Shown here one piece after another: positions 8,573 through 15,891 of a DNA stretch of 64,000 nt. The position numbers and the translations under genes were made by a program. Under the pieces are notes generated by a model. The model searched no databases, was not told where the DNA came from, and worked only from the letters and a program-made list of their open reading frames with translations. Each line of letters starts with the position of its first letter. Within the stretch, counting starts at the first letter, position 1. Origin of the DNA: Actinomyces marmotae (lineage in GTDB: Bacteria > Actinomycetota > Actinomycetes > Actinomycetales > Actinomycetaceae); contig NZ_CP053642.1 in assembly GCF_013177295.1 (NCBI RefSeq), positions 2,355,503 to 2,419,502 of the forward strand, given 5' to 3'.

Positions 8573-9444
8573 CCCCGTCCATGAGCACAGCCGCCCCTGC
8601 GACCCAGGACCGCGCGCGCCCCGCAGAACTGACCACTCGCGCCCTGCGCGCGGGGTACGGCGGCCGCGTCGTCGTCGACGGCGTGGATGTCGCCATCCCG
8701 GTGGGCCGGATCTCCGTCATCGTGGGGGCGAATGCCTGCGGGAAGTCCACCCTGCTCAAGACGATGGCGCGAGTCCTAACCCCCATGGACGGGCGGGTCC
8801 TGCTCGACGGCGAGGAGATCCGCTCGCTCCCCACCCGCCGGCTGGCCCAGCGCCTGGGCCTGCTGCCGCAGCAGCCGATCGCCCCGGAGGGCATCGCGGT
8901 GGCAGATCTCGTGGGGCGCGGGCGCAGCCCCCACCAGGGCCTGTTCCGGGCCACCAGCAGCGCCGACCGGCGCATCGTGGAGGCCTCACTGCTGGCCACC
9001 CGCACCGAGGCCCTGGCGGATCGCTCCATCGACGAGCTCTCCGGTGGGCAGCGCCAGCGCGTGTGGATCGCCATGGCGCTGGCCCAGCGCACCGACGTGC
9101 TCCTCCTCGACGAGCCCACGACCTTCCTCGACCTCGCCCACCAGGTGGAGGTGCTGGACCTTCTCACGGATCTCAACCGCGAGCGCGGCACAACGATCGT
9201 CATGGTCCTGCATGACATCAATCTCGCGGCCCGCTACGCGGACCACATCATCGCCATGCGCCAGGGCAGGGTGGTCGCCTCGGGAGCGCCATCGGACATC
9301 GTCTCCAGCGGGCTGGTGCGCGAGGTCTTCGACCTGGAGGCGGATGTCATCCCGGACCCGGTCTCCGGCACGCCGCTCATCGTCCCCAAGGGCCGCTACC
9401 ACGTGGGCGGCAGGGATCAGGCGCCCGGGCAGGAGGGGGCGTGA
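8569..9444 (+). CDS. Fe-siderophore ABC transporter ATP-binding protein
   Basis: A 291-residue ATPase of the FecE/FepC type. Walker A is GANACGKST (residues 53-61), the Q-loop is LLPQQPIAPEGI, the ABC signature is LSGGQ (157-161), and Walker B is VLLLDEPT (177-184), followed by the H-loop VLHDINLAARYA. ATG 8569 overlaps the permease stop; ATG 8581 is an alternative start only four codons in. It powers import by the preceding two permeases. Confidence 0.93.
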   Translation: MTPSMSTAAPATQDRARPAELTTRALRAGYGGRVVVDGVDVAIPVGRISVIVGANACGKSTLLKTMARVLTPMDGRVLLDGEEIRSLPTRRLAQRLGLLPQQPIAPEGIAVADLVGRGRSPHQGLFRATSSADRRIVEASLLATRTEALADRSIDELSGGQRQRVWIAMALAQRTDVLLLDEPTTFLDLAHQVEVLDLLTDLNRERGTTIVMVLHDINLAARYADHIIAMRQGRVVASGAPSDIVSSGLVREVFDLEADVIPDPVSGTPLIVPKGRYHVGGRDQAPGQEGA

Positions 9445-10418
9445 GCGGCGCGGGGAGGGCTCCTTTCGGCTTCTTCCCCGTCGAAGTGGCGGGGATCCTC
9501 GATGTCTCCCCCTCCATGAGGCGCTTCACCTTCGTCAGCGCCGGGGCTCCCGAGGAGGGCGGCGACCCTCTGGCCGACTTCGCGGACCCGGGCTGGGACC
9601 AGCGCATCAAGCTCGTCCTGCCCGCGCCCTCGGGCGGCTACGAGCACCTGGTGGACGGCCCGGACTGGTACACCGCATGGCTCGCCTGCCCGCCGGAGCA
9701 CCGCTGCCCGATCCGCACCTACACGACGCGCGCGGTGCGCCGGGCCGTCCACGGTAGGGGCGCGACGGAGGTGGACGTCGACATGGTGGTCCATCCGGCC
9801 GCGCCGACTGGCGGGCCCGACACCGGGCTGGGGCCGGCGGCGCGATGGATCGGGGGCGCCGTCGTCGGGAGCCGGGCGGTGCTGCTGGGGCCCCGTCGTT
9901 CCTTCGACGGCGAGCCGGGCGGCGTCGATTTCATCCCACCGGCGCGCACCAGCGCCTACCTCCTGGGCGGCGATGAGACGGCGGCCCCAGCGATCGCCCG
10001 GATCCTGGAGGGCCTGCCCACGAGCGCGCGCGGCATCGCCGTCGTCGAGATGCCCCGCCAGGCCGACCGCGCCTACCTGCCCGCGCATCCAGGCTTCGAG
10101 CTGCGCTTCCTGGGGCGCGAGGGCGAGGCGCATGGCGAACTGCTGACCGCGGCGGTCGTTGAGGCGGCGGCCGAACTGTGCCCGCCGGGCCGGCCCACCC
10201 GGGTGGAGGAGATCGACGTCGACTCCGCCCTCCTGTGGGAGGTGCCGCGCACGGCGCGCGGCGGGGCGGCGCTGTCGCGAACGGATCTGTACGCGTGGCT
10301 GGCCGGCGAGGCGGGAGCGGTGCGCGCGATGCGCCGCCACCTGGTCTCGGAGCGGGGCGTCGATCGGCGCGCGGTGGCGTTCATGGGCTACTGGCGCCTG
10401 GGGCGCGCCGAGAACTGA
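9441..10418 (+). CDS. Siderophore-interacting FAD-binding reductase
   Basis: A 325-residue SIP-family protein (ViuB-like). The FAD-binding beta barrel shows MRRFTFVSAG at the first strand and RTYTTRAV, the R-x-Y-T flavin motif, near residue 94. The C-terminal SIP domain includes YLLGGDETAAPAI and a final GYWRLGRAEN. Family members use a flavin to reduce Fe(III) in an imported siderophore so that iron is released in the cytoplasm. GTG 9441 overlaps the ATPase stop, making this the last gene of the uptake operon. No siderophore biosynthesis gene is in the window, so the operon may scavenge siderophores made by others. Confidence 0.9.
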   Translation: MSGAGRAPFGFFPVEVAGILDVSPSMRRFTFVSAGAPEEGGDPLADFADPGWDQRIKLVLPAPSGGYEHLVDGPDWYTAWLACPPEHRCPIRTYTTRAVRRAVHGRGATEVDVDMVVHPAAPTGGPDTGLGPAARWIGGAVVGSRAVLLGPRRSFDGEPGGVDFIPPARTSAYLLGGDETAAPAIARILEGLPTSARGIAVVEMPRQADRAYLPAHPGFELRFLGREGEAHGELLTAAVVEAAAELCPPGRPTRVEEIDVDSALLWEVPRTARGGAALSRTDLYAWLAGEAGAVRAMRRHLVSERGVDRRAVAFMGYWRLGRAEN

Positions 10419-10424
10419 GGCCGT

Positions 10425-11873
10425 TCAGCCCTCGTAGTCGGGCTCGGCGGTGATGTCGCGCGCCATGTTGGAGAAGCGGGAGAGGTGGCCCTGGAAGGCC
10501 ACGGGGATCGTCTTGGTCTGCCCGTTGCGGTGCTTGGCGACGATGATGTCGGCCTCCCCGGGGCGCTCCTCCATCGCGTAGTACTCGGGGCGGTGCAGGA
10601 GCATGATGATGTCCGCGTCCTGCTCCAGGGAGCCGGACTCGCGCAGGTCGGACATCTGGGGCTTGTTGCCGGTGCGCTGCTCGGGGCCGCGGTTGAGCTG
10701 GGCGACGGCGATCACCGGGATCTCGAGCTCCTTGGCGAGGAGTTTGAGCGAGCGGGAGAACTCGCTGACCTCCTGCTGGCGGGACTCCACCCGCTTGCCC
10801 GAGCTCATGAGCTGGAGGTAGTCGATGACGAGCAGGCCGAGGCCGTTCTGCTGCTTGAGGCGCAGGGCCTTGGAGCGGATCTCCGGCATGGTGAGGTTCG
10901 GGGAGTCGTCGATGTACAGCTGGGCGTTGGAGACGGGGTTGTACGCCAGGGCGACGTCCTGCCAGTCGCGCTCGTTCATCTGGTTGGAGCCGCGCAGCTT
11001 GTTCATGGAGACCCCGGACTCGGCGGCCAGGATGCGCATCATGAGTTCCATGCGCCCCATCTCCAGGGAGAAGTAGCACGAGGGGATGCCGTGGTGAATG
11101 GAGGCCGAGCGGCAGAAGTCGACGGCGAGCGTGGACTTGCCCATGGCGGGGCGCGCGGCGATGATGACCATCTGGCCGGCGTGGAGGCCGCCGGTGAGCT
11201 CGTCGAGGTCCATGAAGCCCGTGGGCACGCCCGTCATGGCGCCCTGCTCACGGCTCTGCCCGGCCTCGATCTCCAGGTTGGCCTCGCCCAGGAGCTCGGA
11301 GATGGCGACGTAATCCTCCTTCTCCCCCTCGGAGTGGGCGACGGAGTAGACCTCGGCCTCGGCCAGGGTGACGAGTTCGGCGATGTCCCCGGCGTCCTGG
11401 GAGTAGCCGAGCTGCGTGATACGGGTGCCGGCCTGGACGAGGCCCCGCATGAGGGACTTCTCCCGGACGATGCGCGCGTAGTACGCGGCGTTGGCGGCAG
11501 TGGGCACGCTCGCCATGAGGGAGGCCAGGTAGGGGGCGCCCCCGACGAGGTCGAGCTCGCCGCGCTTGGCGAGCTCGTCGGAGACGACGATGGGGTCGGC
11601 CGGCATGGAGCGGTTGTAGACGTCGACGATGACGTCGAAGATCGACTCGTGGGCGGGCTGATAGAACTCGTTGCCGCGCAGGATCTCCAGGACGTCAGTG
11701 ATCGCCTCCTTGCTCAGAAGCATGCCGCCGAGCGTGGCCATCTCCGCCTCGTCGTCGTGCGGGGGGACGCGATCGAAGACGCCGTCGAAGCGGGCCGCCG
11801 CCGGGCCGGGCGAGCCCTGGCCGCCGCGTTCCCGCGTGATGCTCACGGCAGCGCGGTCGATGACGTCGGTCAC
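10425..11873 (-). CDS. dnaB: Replicative DNA helicase DnaB
   Basis: A 482-residue hexameric 5'-3' helicase. The N-terminal primase-interacting domain (PHDDEAEMATLGGMLLS to about residue 150) is followed by the RecA-type motor: Walker A ARPAMGKST (240-248), then a Walker B-type LGLLVIDYLQLM and a LRESGSLEQDAD segment. Unlike several actinobacterial DnaB proteins it contains no intein. I chose GTG 11873, which has AGGGGAGA just upstream; the longer frame to 11978 adds Arg/Pro-rich sequence and overlaps the DnaA-box region. It converges with the siderophore operon, six bases from that stop. rplI and the S6 operon lie upstream on the same strand, with a MATE gene in between on the opposite strand. 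Confidence 0.95.
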   Translation of the reverse strand: MTDVIDRAAVSITRERGGQGSPGPAAARFDGVFDRVPPHDDEAEMATLGGMLLSKEAITDVLEILRGNEFYQPAHESIFDVIVDVYNRSMPADPIVVSDELAKRGELDLVGGAPYLASLMASVPTAANAAYYARIVREKSLMRGLVQAGTRITQLGYSQDAGDIAELVTLAEAEVYSVAHSEGEKEDYVAISELLGEANLEIEAGQSREQGAMTGVPTGFMDLDELTGGLHAGQMVIIAARPAMGKSTLAVDFCRSASIHHGIPSCYFSLEMGRMELMMRILAAESGVSMNKLRGSNQMNERDWQDVALAYNPVSNAQLYIDDSPNLTMPEIRSKALRLKQQNGLGLLVIDYLQLMSSGKRVESRQQEVSEFSRSLKLLAKELEIPVIAVAQLNRGPEQRTGNKPQMSDLRESGSLEQDADIIMLLHRPEYYAMEERPGEADIIVAKHRNGQTKTIPVAFQGHLSRFSNMARDITAEPDYEG

Positions 11874-11979
11874 GGCTCTCTCCCCTCTGGCGCCAGGAGG
11901 CGCGCGCGCGACACTAGCCCCCGCCTGAGGGCGCGGCAAACGCGCCCTGGGGGGACATTGTGGGCAGCCCACCGACACC

Positions 11980-12175
11980 TGTGGAAAGCGGTGGATAACC
12001 TGGGGGCGACGCGCCGCACAGCCTGTGGATAAAGTTGAGGTGACAACCTGCCCGTTTCCGACGATCGTTGATATACCAGCGTGATCTCGGTGTAGAGTCC
12101 ATGATCAGAAGCCCACAGGGAAATGCGACAAAGTCCGCACAAAATCTGTGGATAACCGGGTTTTCCTGTGGAATA
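11980..12175. promoter_or_regulatory. Cluster of DnaA boxes between dnaB and the MATE gene
   Basis: Two perfect copies of TGTGGATAA (the complement of DnaA box TTATCCACA) lie at 12024-12032 and 12147-12155. Near matches lie at 11990-11998 (8/9, GGTGGATAA), 11980-11988 (7/9) and 12167-12175 (7/9). All are in the same orientation. The 12060-12150 interval is clearly more A+T-rich than its surroundings. The cluster lies in the presumed promoter region of dnaB, so DnaA control of dnaB or DnaA titration is plausible. Confidence 0.6.
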
Positions 12176-12290
12176 ACCTCATCTTCACCTTCAGGTCTGG
12201 ACCACCCGGCCGCAGTAGGCGCGAGGGCTCGGGGCGGGTGCCGCAGGCCTGCGTGAGACACTGGGACGCCCCCACGACCCCGGAGATGAC

Positions 12291-13748
12291 GTGACCAGAC
12301 CAGCGCGCGATGACGGTCCCCTCGACTCATCCGATCGGGACCGGGGCCGCCCGGCGGGCTCCCTGAGCCCGGCGAGCCCCGCGAGCCGCCGTCGGCTCGA
12401 CCGCTCCATCCTGGGGCTGGCCCTGCCGGCGCTCGGCGCGCTCGTGGCCGAGCCCCTGCTCGTGCTCGTGGACTCCGCGATGGTCGGGCACCTGGGAGCC
12501 ACATCCTTGGCGGGCCTGTCGCTCGCCTCCACGGTGCTGACCACGCTCGTGGGCCTGTTCGTGTTCCTCGCCTACGCGACGACCGCGACGACGGCGCGGC
12601 TCTTCGGCGCGGGCGACCGGGCGGGCGGCCTGCGCGCGGGGATCGACGGGCTGTGGCTCGCCCTCCTCCTGGGCTCGGGCACCGCGATCCTCCTAGGGGC
12701 GGGCGGCCCGTGGTTGGTGGAGGCCCTGGGAGCGCGGGGGACGGTGGCCGACGCCGCCACCGCCTATCTGCGCGCCTCGGCGCCGGGCCTGCCGGGAATG
12801 CTCGCCGTCCTCGCCTCCACGGGCACGCTGCGTGGGCTGCTCGACACCAGGACCCCCTTCATTGTGGCCACCACCGGGGCGGCGCTCAACGCGGGGCTCA
12901 ATGCCGTGCTGCTCTACGGCGTGGGGATGGGGATCGCGGGATCGGGCCTGGGCACGGCTCTGGCGCAGACGGCGATGGCCCTGGCCCTGGCGCGGCCCAT
13001 CGTGCGCGCGGCCCGGGCGGCGGGCGTGCCACTGCGGCCCCATCGGGCGGGGCTCGGCACCTCCCTCGGGGCGGGGCTTCCCCTGTTCGTGCGCACTGTC
13101 TCCTTGAGAGCGGCGATCCTGCTGACGGTGTGGGCGGCCACGGCGCTGGGGGAGGCTCCGCTGGCGGCGCACCAGGTGGTCAACTCCCTGTGGGCATTCG
13201 CGGCCTTCGCCCTCGACGCGCTGGCCGTGGCGGCACAGGCCCTGATCGGCACGGCGCTCGGACAGGCCGATGCCGCGGATTCCGCCGGTGAGGCGAGCGC
13301 GCCACCCGGGGCCGGGGACGCGCCTCCGCTCGCCGCGGGCGCGGTGGTGCGCCGGACCGTCACCTGGGGGGCGTTGACGGGTGCCATCCTGGGCGCCGCC
13401 ATGGCGGCGGCGTCCCCGTGGCTGCCGCGCCTGTTCACCTCGGACGCGGGCGTCGTCGGCCTGGCGACCCCGGTACTGCTCGTGACGGCCTCGGCGATGC
13501 CGCTGGCCGGGGTCGTCTACCTGCTCGACGGCGTCCTCATGGGCGCGGGCGAGGGGCGCTACCTGGCGCGGGCGGGGGCGCTGACCCTGCTGGCCTACGC
13601 CCCCCTGGCGGTGGCGGTCGGACACCTGGGCGCGGCGTCGCGCCTCGGTGACCACGGGCTTGAACTGCTCTGGCTGGCCTTCGCCTGGGTCTTCATGGGC
13701 ACCCGGGCCGCGACCACCGCCCCGCGCGCCCGCGCCTGGCTCGCCTGA
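12291..13748 (+). CDS. MATE-family efflux transporter (DinF-like)
   Basis: A 485-residue, roughly 12-helix transporter. The first helix reads ILGLALPALGALVAEPLLVL and is followed by VDSAMVGHLGATSLAGLSLA, the typical MATE opening. The second half repeats the pattern with APLAAHQVVNSLWAF. A charged 25-residue insert (about 325-350) separates the two bundles. The DinF branch exports cationic drugs or metabolites by proton or sodium antiport; the substrate here is unknown. Start GTG 12291 has GGAG five bases upstream. It sits between rplI and dnaB on the opposite strand and shares the DnaA-box intergenic region with dnaB. Confidence 0.88.
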   Translation: MTRPARDDGPLDSSDRDRGRPAGSLSPASPASRRRLDRSILGLALPALGALVAEPLLVLVDSAMVGHLGATSLAGLSLASTVLTTLVGLFVFLAYATTATTARLFGAGDRAGGLRAGIDGLWLALLLGSGTAILLGAGGPWLVEALGARGTVADAATAYLRASAPGLPGMLAVLASTGTLRGLLDTRTPFIVATTGAALNAGLNAVLLYGVGMGIAGSGLGTALAQTAMALALARPIVRAARAAGVPLRPHRAGLGTSLGAGLPLFVRTVSLRAAILLTVWAATALGEAPLAAHQVVNSLWAFAAFALDALAVAAQALIGTALGQADAADSAGEASAPPGAGDAPPLAAGAVVRRTVTWGALTGAILGAAMAAASPWLPRLFTSDAGVVGLATPVLLVTASAMPLAGVVYLLDGVLMGAGEGRYLARAGALTLLAYAPLAVAVGHLGAASRLGDHGLELLWLAFAWVFMGTRAATTAPRARAWLA

Positions 13749-13779
13749 TCCCGGTCGCGGCCCTCGCGCCGCGGAAATT

Positions 13780-13908
13780 GGCGAAGTTTGAGGATTCCTT
13801 ATTCTGACGCCGCGTCACGTCCTGCGTCGCCCCAGGTCACGAGCTTGCTTGAGGGGGAGGACGCCACGCGGGGGGCTTGAGGATCGCGAGCAATCCTCAA
13901 ACCTCGCC
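13780..13908. repeat. Long-range inverted repeat with internal palindrome
   Basis: GGCGAAGTTTGAGGATT (13780-13796) is matched in inverse orientation at 13892-13908 with one mismatch. Inside the right part, TTGAGGAT (13877-13884) and ATCCTCAA (13893-13900) form a second, perfect 8-bp hairpin. The intergenic stretch 13749-13930 holds no gene that I can support. Confidence 0.6.
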
Positions 13909-13930
13909 ACTCCCGGGCCGCCGGTAACGC

Positions 13931-13964
13931 GAGGGCCCGCCCAAGCAGTCCTGGGCGGGCCCTC
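13931..13964 (-). terminator. Strong hairpin after rplI
   Basis: A perfect 13-bp stem (GAGGGCCCGCCCA / TGGGCGGGCCCTC) with an eight-base loop lies 12 bases beyond the rplI stop. It probably ends the S6-SSB-S18-L9 operon and, from the other side, could also stop MATE transcripts. Confidence 0.7.
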
Positions 13965-13975
13965 AGCGCGAGTGC

Positions 13976-14431
13976 TCAGCGAGCGGCGGCGACGTACAGC
14001 TCCACCGGGGCGACGACGTCGGCGTGCAGGCGGACGGAGGCGCTGTGGCGACCGGTCGACTTGATCGGGGGGGCGATGCTGATCTTGCGGCGGTCGATGG
14101 CGGGGCCACCGGCCTCCTTTACGGCATCGGCGATCTCGCCGGTGGTGACGGAGCCGAAGAGGCGGCCGTTGGCGCCGGCCTTCGCGGTGATCGTCACGAC
14201 GTTGTCAGTCAGCCAGGCGCGGGCGGTCTGGGCGTGCTCGAGGGACTCGATGCTGCGACGACGGCGGGCCTCGGCCATCTGGTCGATCTGCTTCTGCGCT
14301 CCCTTGGTCCAGGGTGTCGCGAGCTTGCGCGGGACCAGGTAGTTGCGGGCGTAGCCGTCCTTGACGTCGACGACATCGCCGGCGGCGCCGAGGTTGGCCA
14401 CGTCGTGGGTGAGGATGAGCTTGGTGGTCAT
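13976..14431 (-). CDS. rplI: Ribosomal protein bL9
   Basis: A 151-residue L9. The N-terminal RNA-binding domain reads KLILTHDVANLGAAGDVVDV and then GYARNYLVPRKLA (the conserved GYARNYL motif), joined by a long helix to the C-terminal domain containing GRLFGSVTTGEIADAV. It is the last gene of the rpsF-ssb-rpsR-rplI operon, 15 bases after rpsR, with an AAGGAGG ribosome site. Confidence 0.98.
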   Translation of the reverse strand: MTTKLILTHDVANLGAAGDVVDVKDGYARNYLVPRKLATPWTKGAQKQIDQMAEARRRRSIESLEHAQTARAWLTDNVVTITAKAGANGRLFGSVTTGEIADAVKEAGGPAIDRRKISIAPPIKSTGRHSASVRLHADVVAPVELYVAAAR

Positions 14432-14446
14432 ATCCGTGCCTCCTTC

Positions 14447-14683
14447 TCAGCGAGCAGAGCTCGTGTAGGGGAGCAGGGCCATCTCGCGGGCGTTCTTCAC
14501 GGCCTTGGCGATCTTGCGCTGCTCCTGGACGGAGACGCCGGTGACGCGGCGGGCGCGGATCTTGCCGCGGTCGGAGATGAACTTGCGCAGCGTGGCGGTG
14601 TCCTTGTAGTCGATGACACCGACCTTGATCGCCTTGACGGGGCCGACCTTCTTCTTCGGCTTACGAAGCTGGGGCTTCGCCAT
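14447..14683 (-). CDS. rpsR: Ribosomal protein bS18
   Basis: A 78-residue S18 with the characteristic [18 protein letters not shown] and [18 protein letters not shown] segments. No CXXC zinc-binding pattern is present, so it is the C-minus (zinc-independent) form. It lies between ssb and rplI and binds S6 in the platform of the 30S subunit. Confidence 0.97.
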   Translation of the reverse strand: MAKPQLRKPKKKVGPVKAIKVGVIDYKDTATLRKFISDRGKIRARRVTGVSVQEQRKIAKAVKNAREMALLPYTSSAR

Positions 14684-14763
14684 AGTGGTACTCCTTGTTG
14701 CGAGCGCCGACGGCGCTCATACGAGATTGGGTTGTGGGTGTGGGAACGGAGCTCTGGCGGGGA

Positions 14764-15339
14764 TCAGAACGGGGGCTCGTCACCGAAGGAGGTGGAGCCG
14801 CCCGTGGCCCACGGGTCGTCCGCGGCGCCGCCCCGGGGGGCGTTGTAGCCGGACTGGCCGCCCTGACCCTGGAAGCCCTGGCCCTGGTTGCCCCAGGAGC
14901 TGCCGCCCTGACCGCCCTGGTTCTGGGCGCCGCCTTGGTAACCGCCGCCCTGGTTCCCGCCGTAGCCCCCCTGGCCGCCCGTGCGGGTGACCTGGGCCTT
15001 GGCACGGCGCAGGGAGGGGCCGATCTCATCGACCTGCATCTCCACGACTGTGCGCTGGGCGCCCTCGCGGTCCGTGTAGGAGCGCTGCTGGAGGCGGCCC
15101 TGGGCGATGACGCGCATGCCCTTGGTCAGGGACTCTGCGACGTTCTCCGCGGCGTCGCGCCAGATTGAGCAGCGCATGAACAGCGTCTCCGCGTCCTGCC
15201 ACTCGTTGGTCTGGCGGTTGAAGGTGCGCGGTGTGGACGCGATCGTGAAGGACGCGACCGCCGCACCCGACGGGGTGAAGCGCATCTCCGGATCCGCGGT
15301 GAGGTTCCCGATGATCGTGATGACGGTGTCGCCGGCCAT
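14764..15339 (-). CDS. ssb: Single-stranded DNA-binding protein
   Basis: A 191-residue SSB. The OB fold occupies about residues 1-110 ([20 protein letters not shown], then [18 protein letters not shown]). A Gly/Gln/Asn-rich flexible linker follows, and the acidic tip ends DEPPF, the usual docking site for replication and repair partners. It is the second gene of the S6 operon, 24 bases after rpsF, as in other Actinobacteria. Confidence 0.97.
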   Translation of the reverse strand: MAGDTVITIIGNLTADPEMRFTPSGAAVASFTIASTPRTFNRQTNEWQDAETLFMRCSIWRDAAENVAESLTKGMRVIAQGRLQQRSYTDREGAQRTVVEMQVDEIGPSLRRAKAQVTRTGGQGGYGGNQGGGYQGGAQNQGGQGGSSWGNQGQGFQGQGGQSGYNAPRGGAADDPWATGGSTSFGDEPPF

Positions 15340-15362
15340 TTCGCTTCCTTCCCTCGGTGGGC

Positions 15363-15650
15363 TCAGGCCTCGGGACGCAGGAGCTTGGTGCGCAGGACAG
15401 TCTCGTTGAGGCCGAGCTGGCGGTCGAGCTCCTGGGCGATCTCAGGCGTGGTGGTCATGTCGACGACGACGTAGAAGCCCTCGGAGCGCTTCTTGATGTC
15501 GTAGGCGAGACGGCGCTTGCCCCAGACGTCGACCTTGTCGACCGTGCCCCCGTTGCTGGGGACGACCTGCAGCAGCTTCTCGAGCGACGGCGCGATGGTG
15601 CGCTCGTCCGTCTCGGGGTCGAGGATGATCATGATCTCGTAATGACGCAT
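15363..15650 (-). CDS. rpsF: Ribosomal protein bS6
   Basis: A 95-residue S6 with the ferredoxin-like fold starting [16 protein letters not shown] and the conserved [20 protein letters not shown] segment that contacts S18. It is the first gene of the rpsF-ssb-rpsR-rplI operon and starts 242 bases downstream of the PBP stop. The ribosome site AGGAGGT is about ten bases from the ATG. Confidence 0.97.
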   Translation of the reverse strand: MRHYEIMIILDPETDERTIAPSLEKLLQVVPSNGGTVDKVDVWGKRRLAYDIKKRSEGFYVVVDMTTTPEIAQELDRQLGLNETVLRTKLLRPEA

Positions 15651-15681
15651 GCTTGGTACCCACCTCCTCTGGTCTCAAGCG

Positions 15682-15700
15682 GTCACGGTCTCTCCGTGAC
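15682..15700 (-). promoter_or_regulatory. Hairpin in the rpsF leader
   Basis: GTCACGG and CCGTGAC form a perfect 7-bp stem with a five-base loop, 32 bases before rpsF. S6:S18 complexes repress their own operon through a CCG-containing leader structure in many bacteria. The location fits, but I cannot confirm the consensus fold. Confidence 0.3.
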
Positions 15701-15891
15701 AGGAGGGTTGATGCGTGCGGCGCGCCGCCGGGGCGGGGTCGCCCAAGGGCGCGCCAGGGCACGAGCCTACTCCAGGGCCGCCGCCGCCAGGAAGACGGGG
15801 GCGGCGCACTGGCCGTGCAGTGCGACACGCGCGGCGGACGGCTCGCCGGTGTGGAGCCGGCCCCCCGGAGTCCCGGAGTCGTCAGTGCGCG

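Noticed and set aside
11980..12175. This DnaA-box cluster as the chromosomal origin
   Set aside because: Gene order (rpmH-rnpA-yidD-yidC at the right edge, parS cluster) puts oriC by dnaA beyond the window. The cluster is small and lies about 50 kb away.
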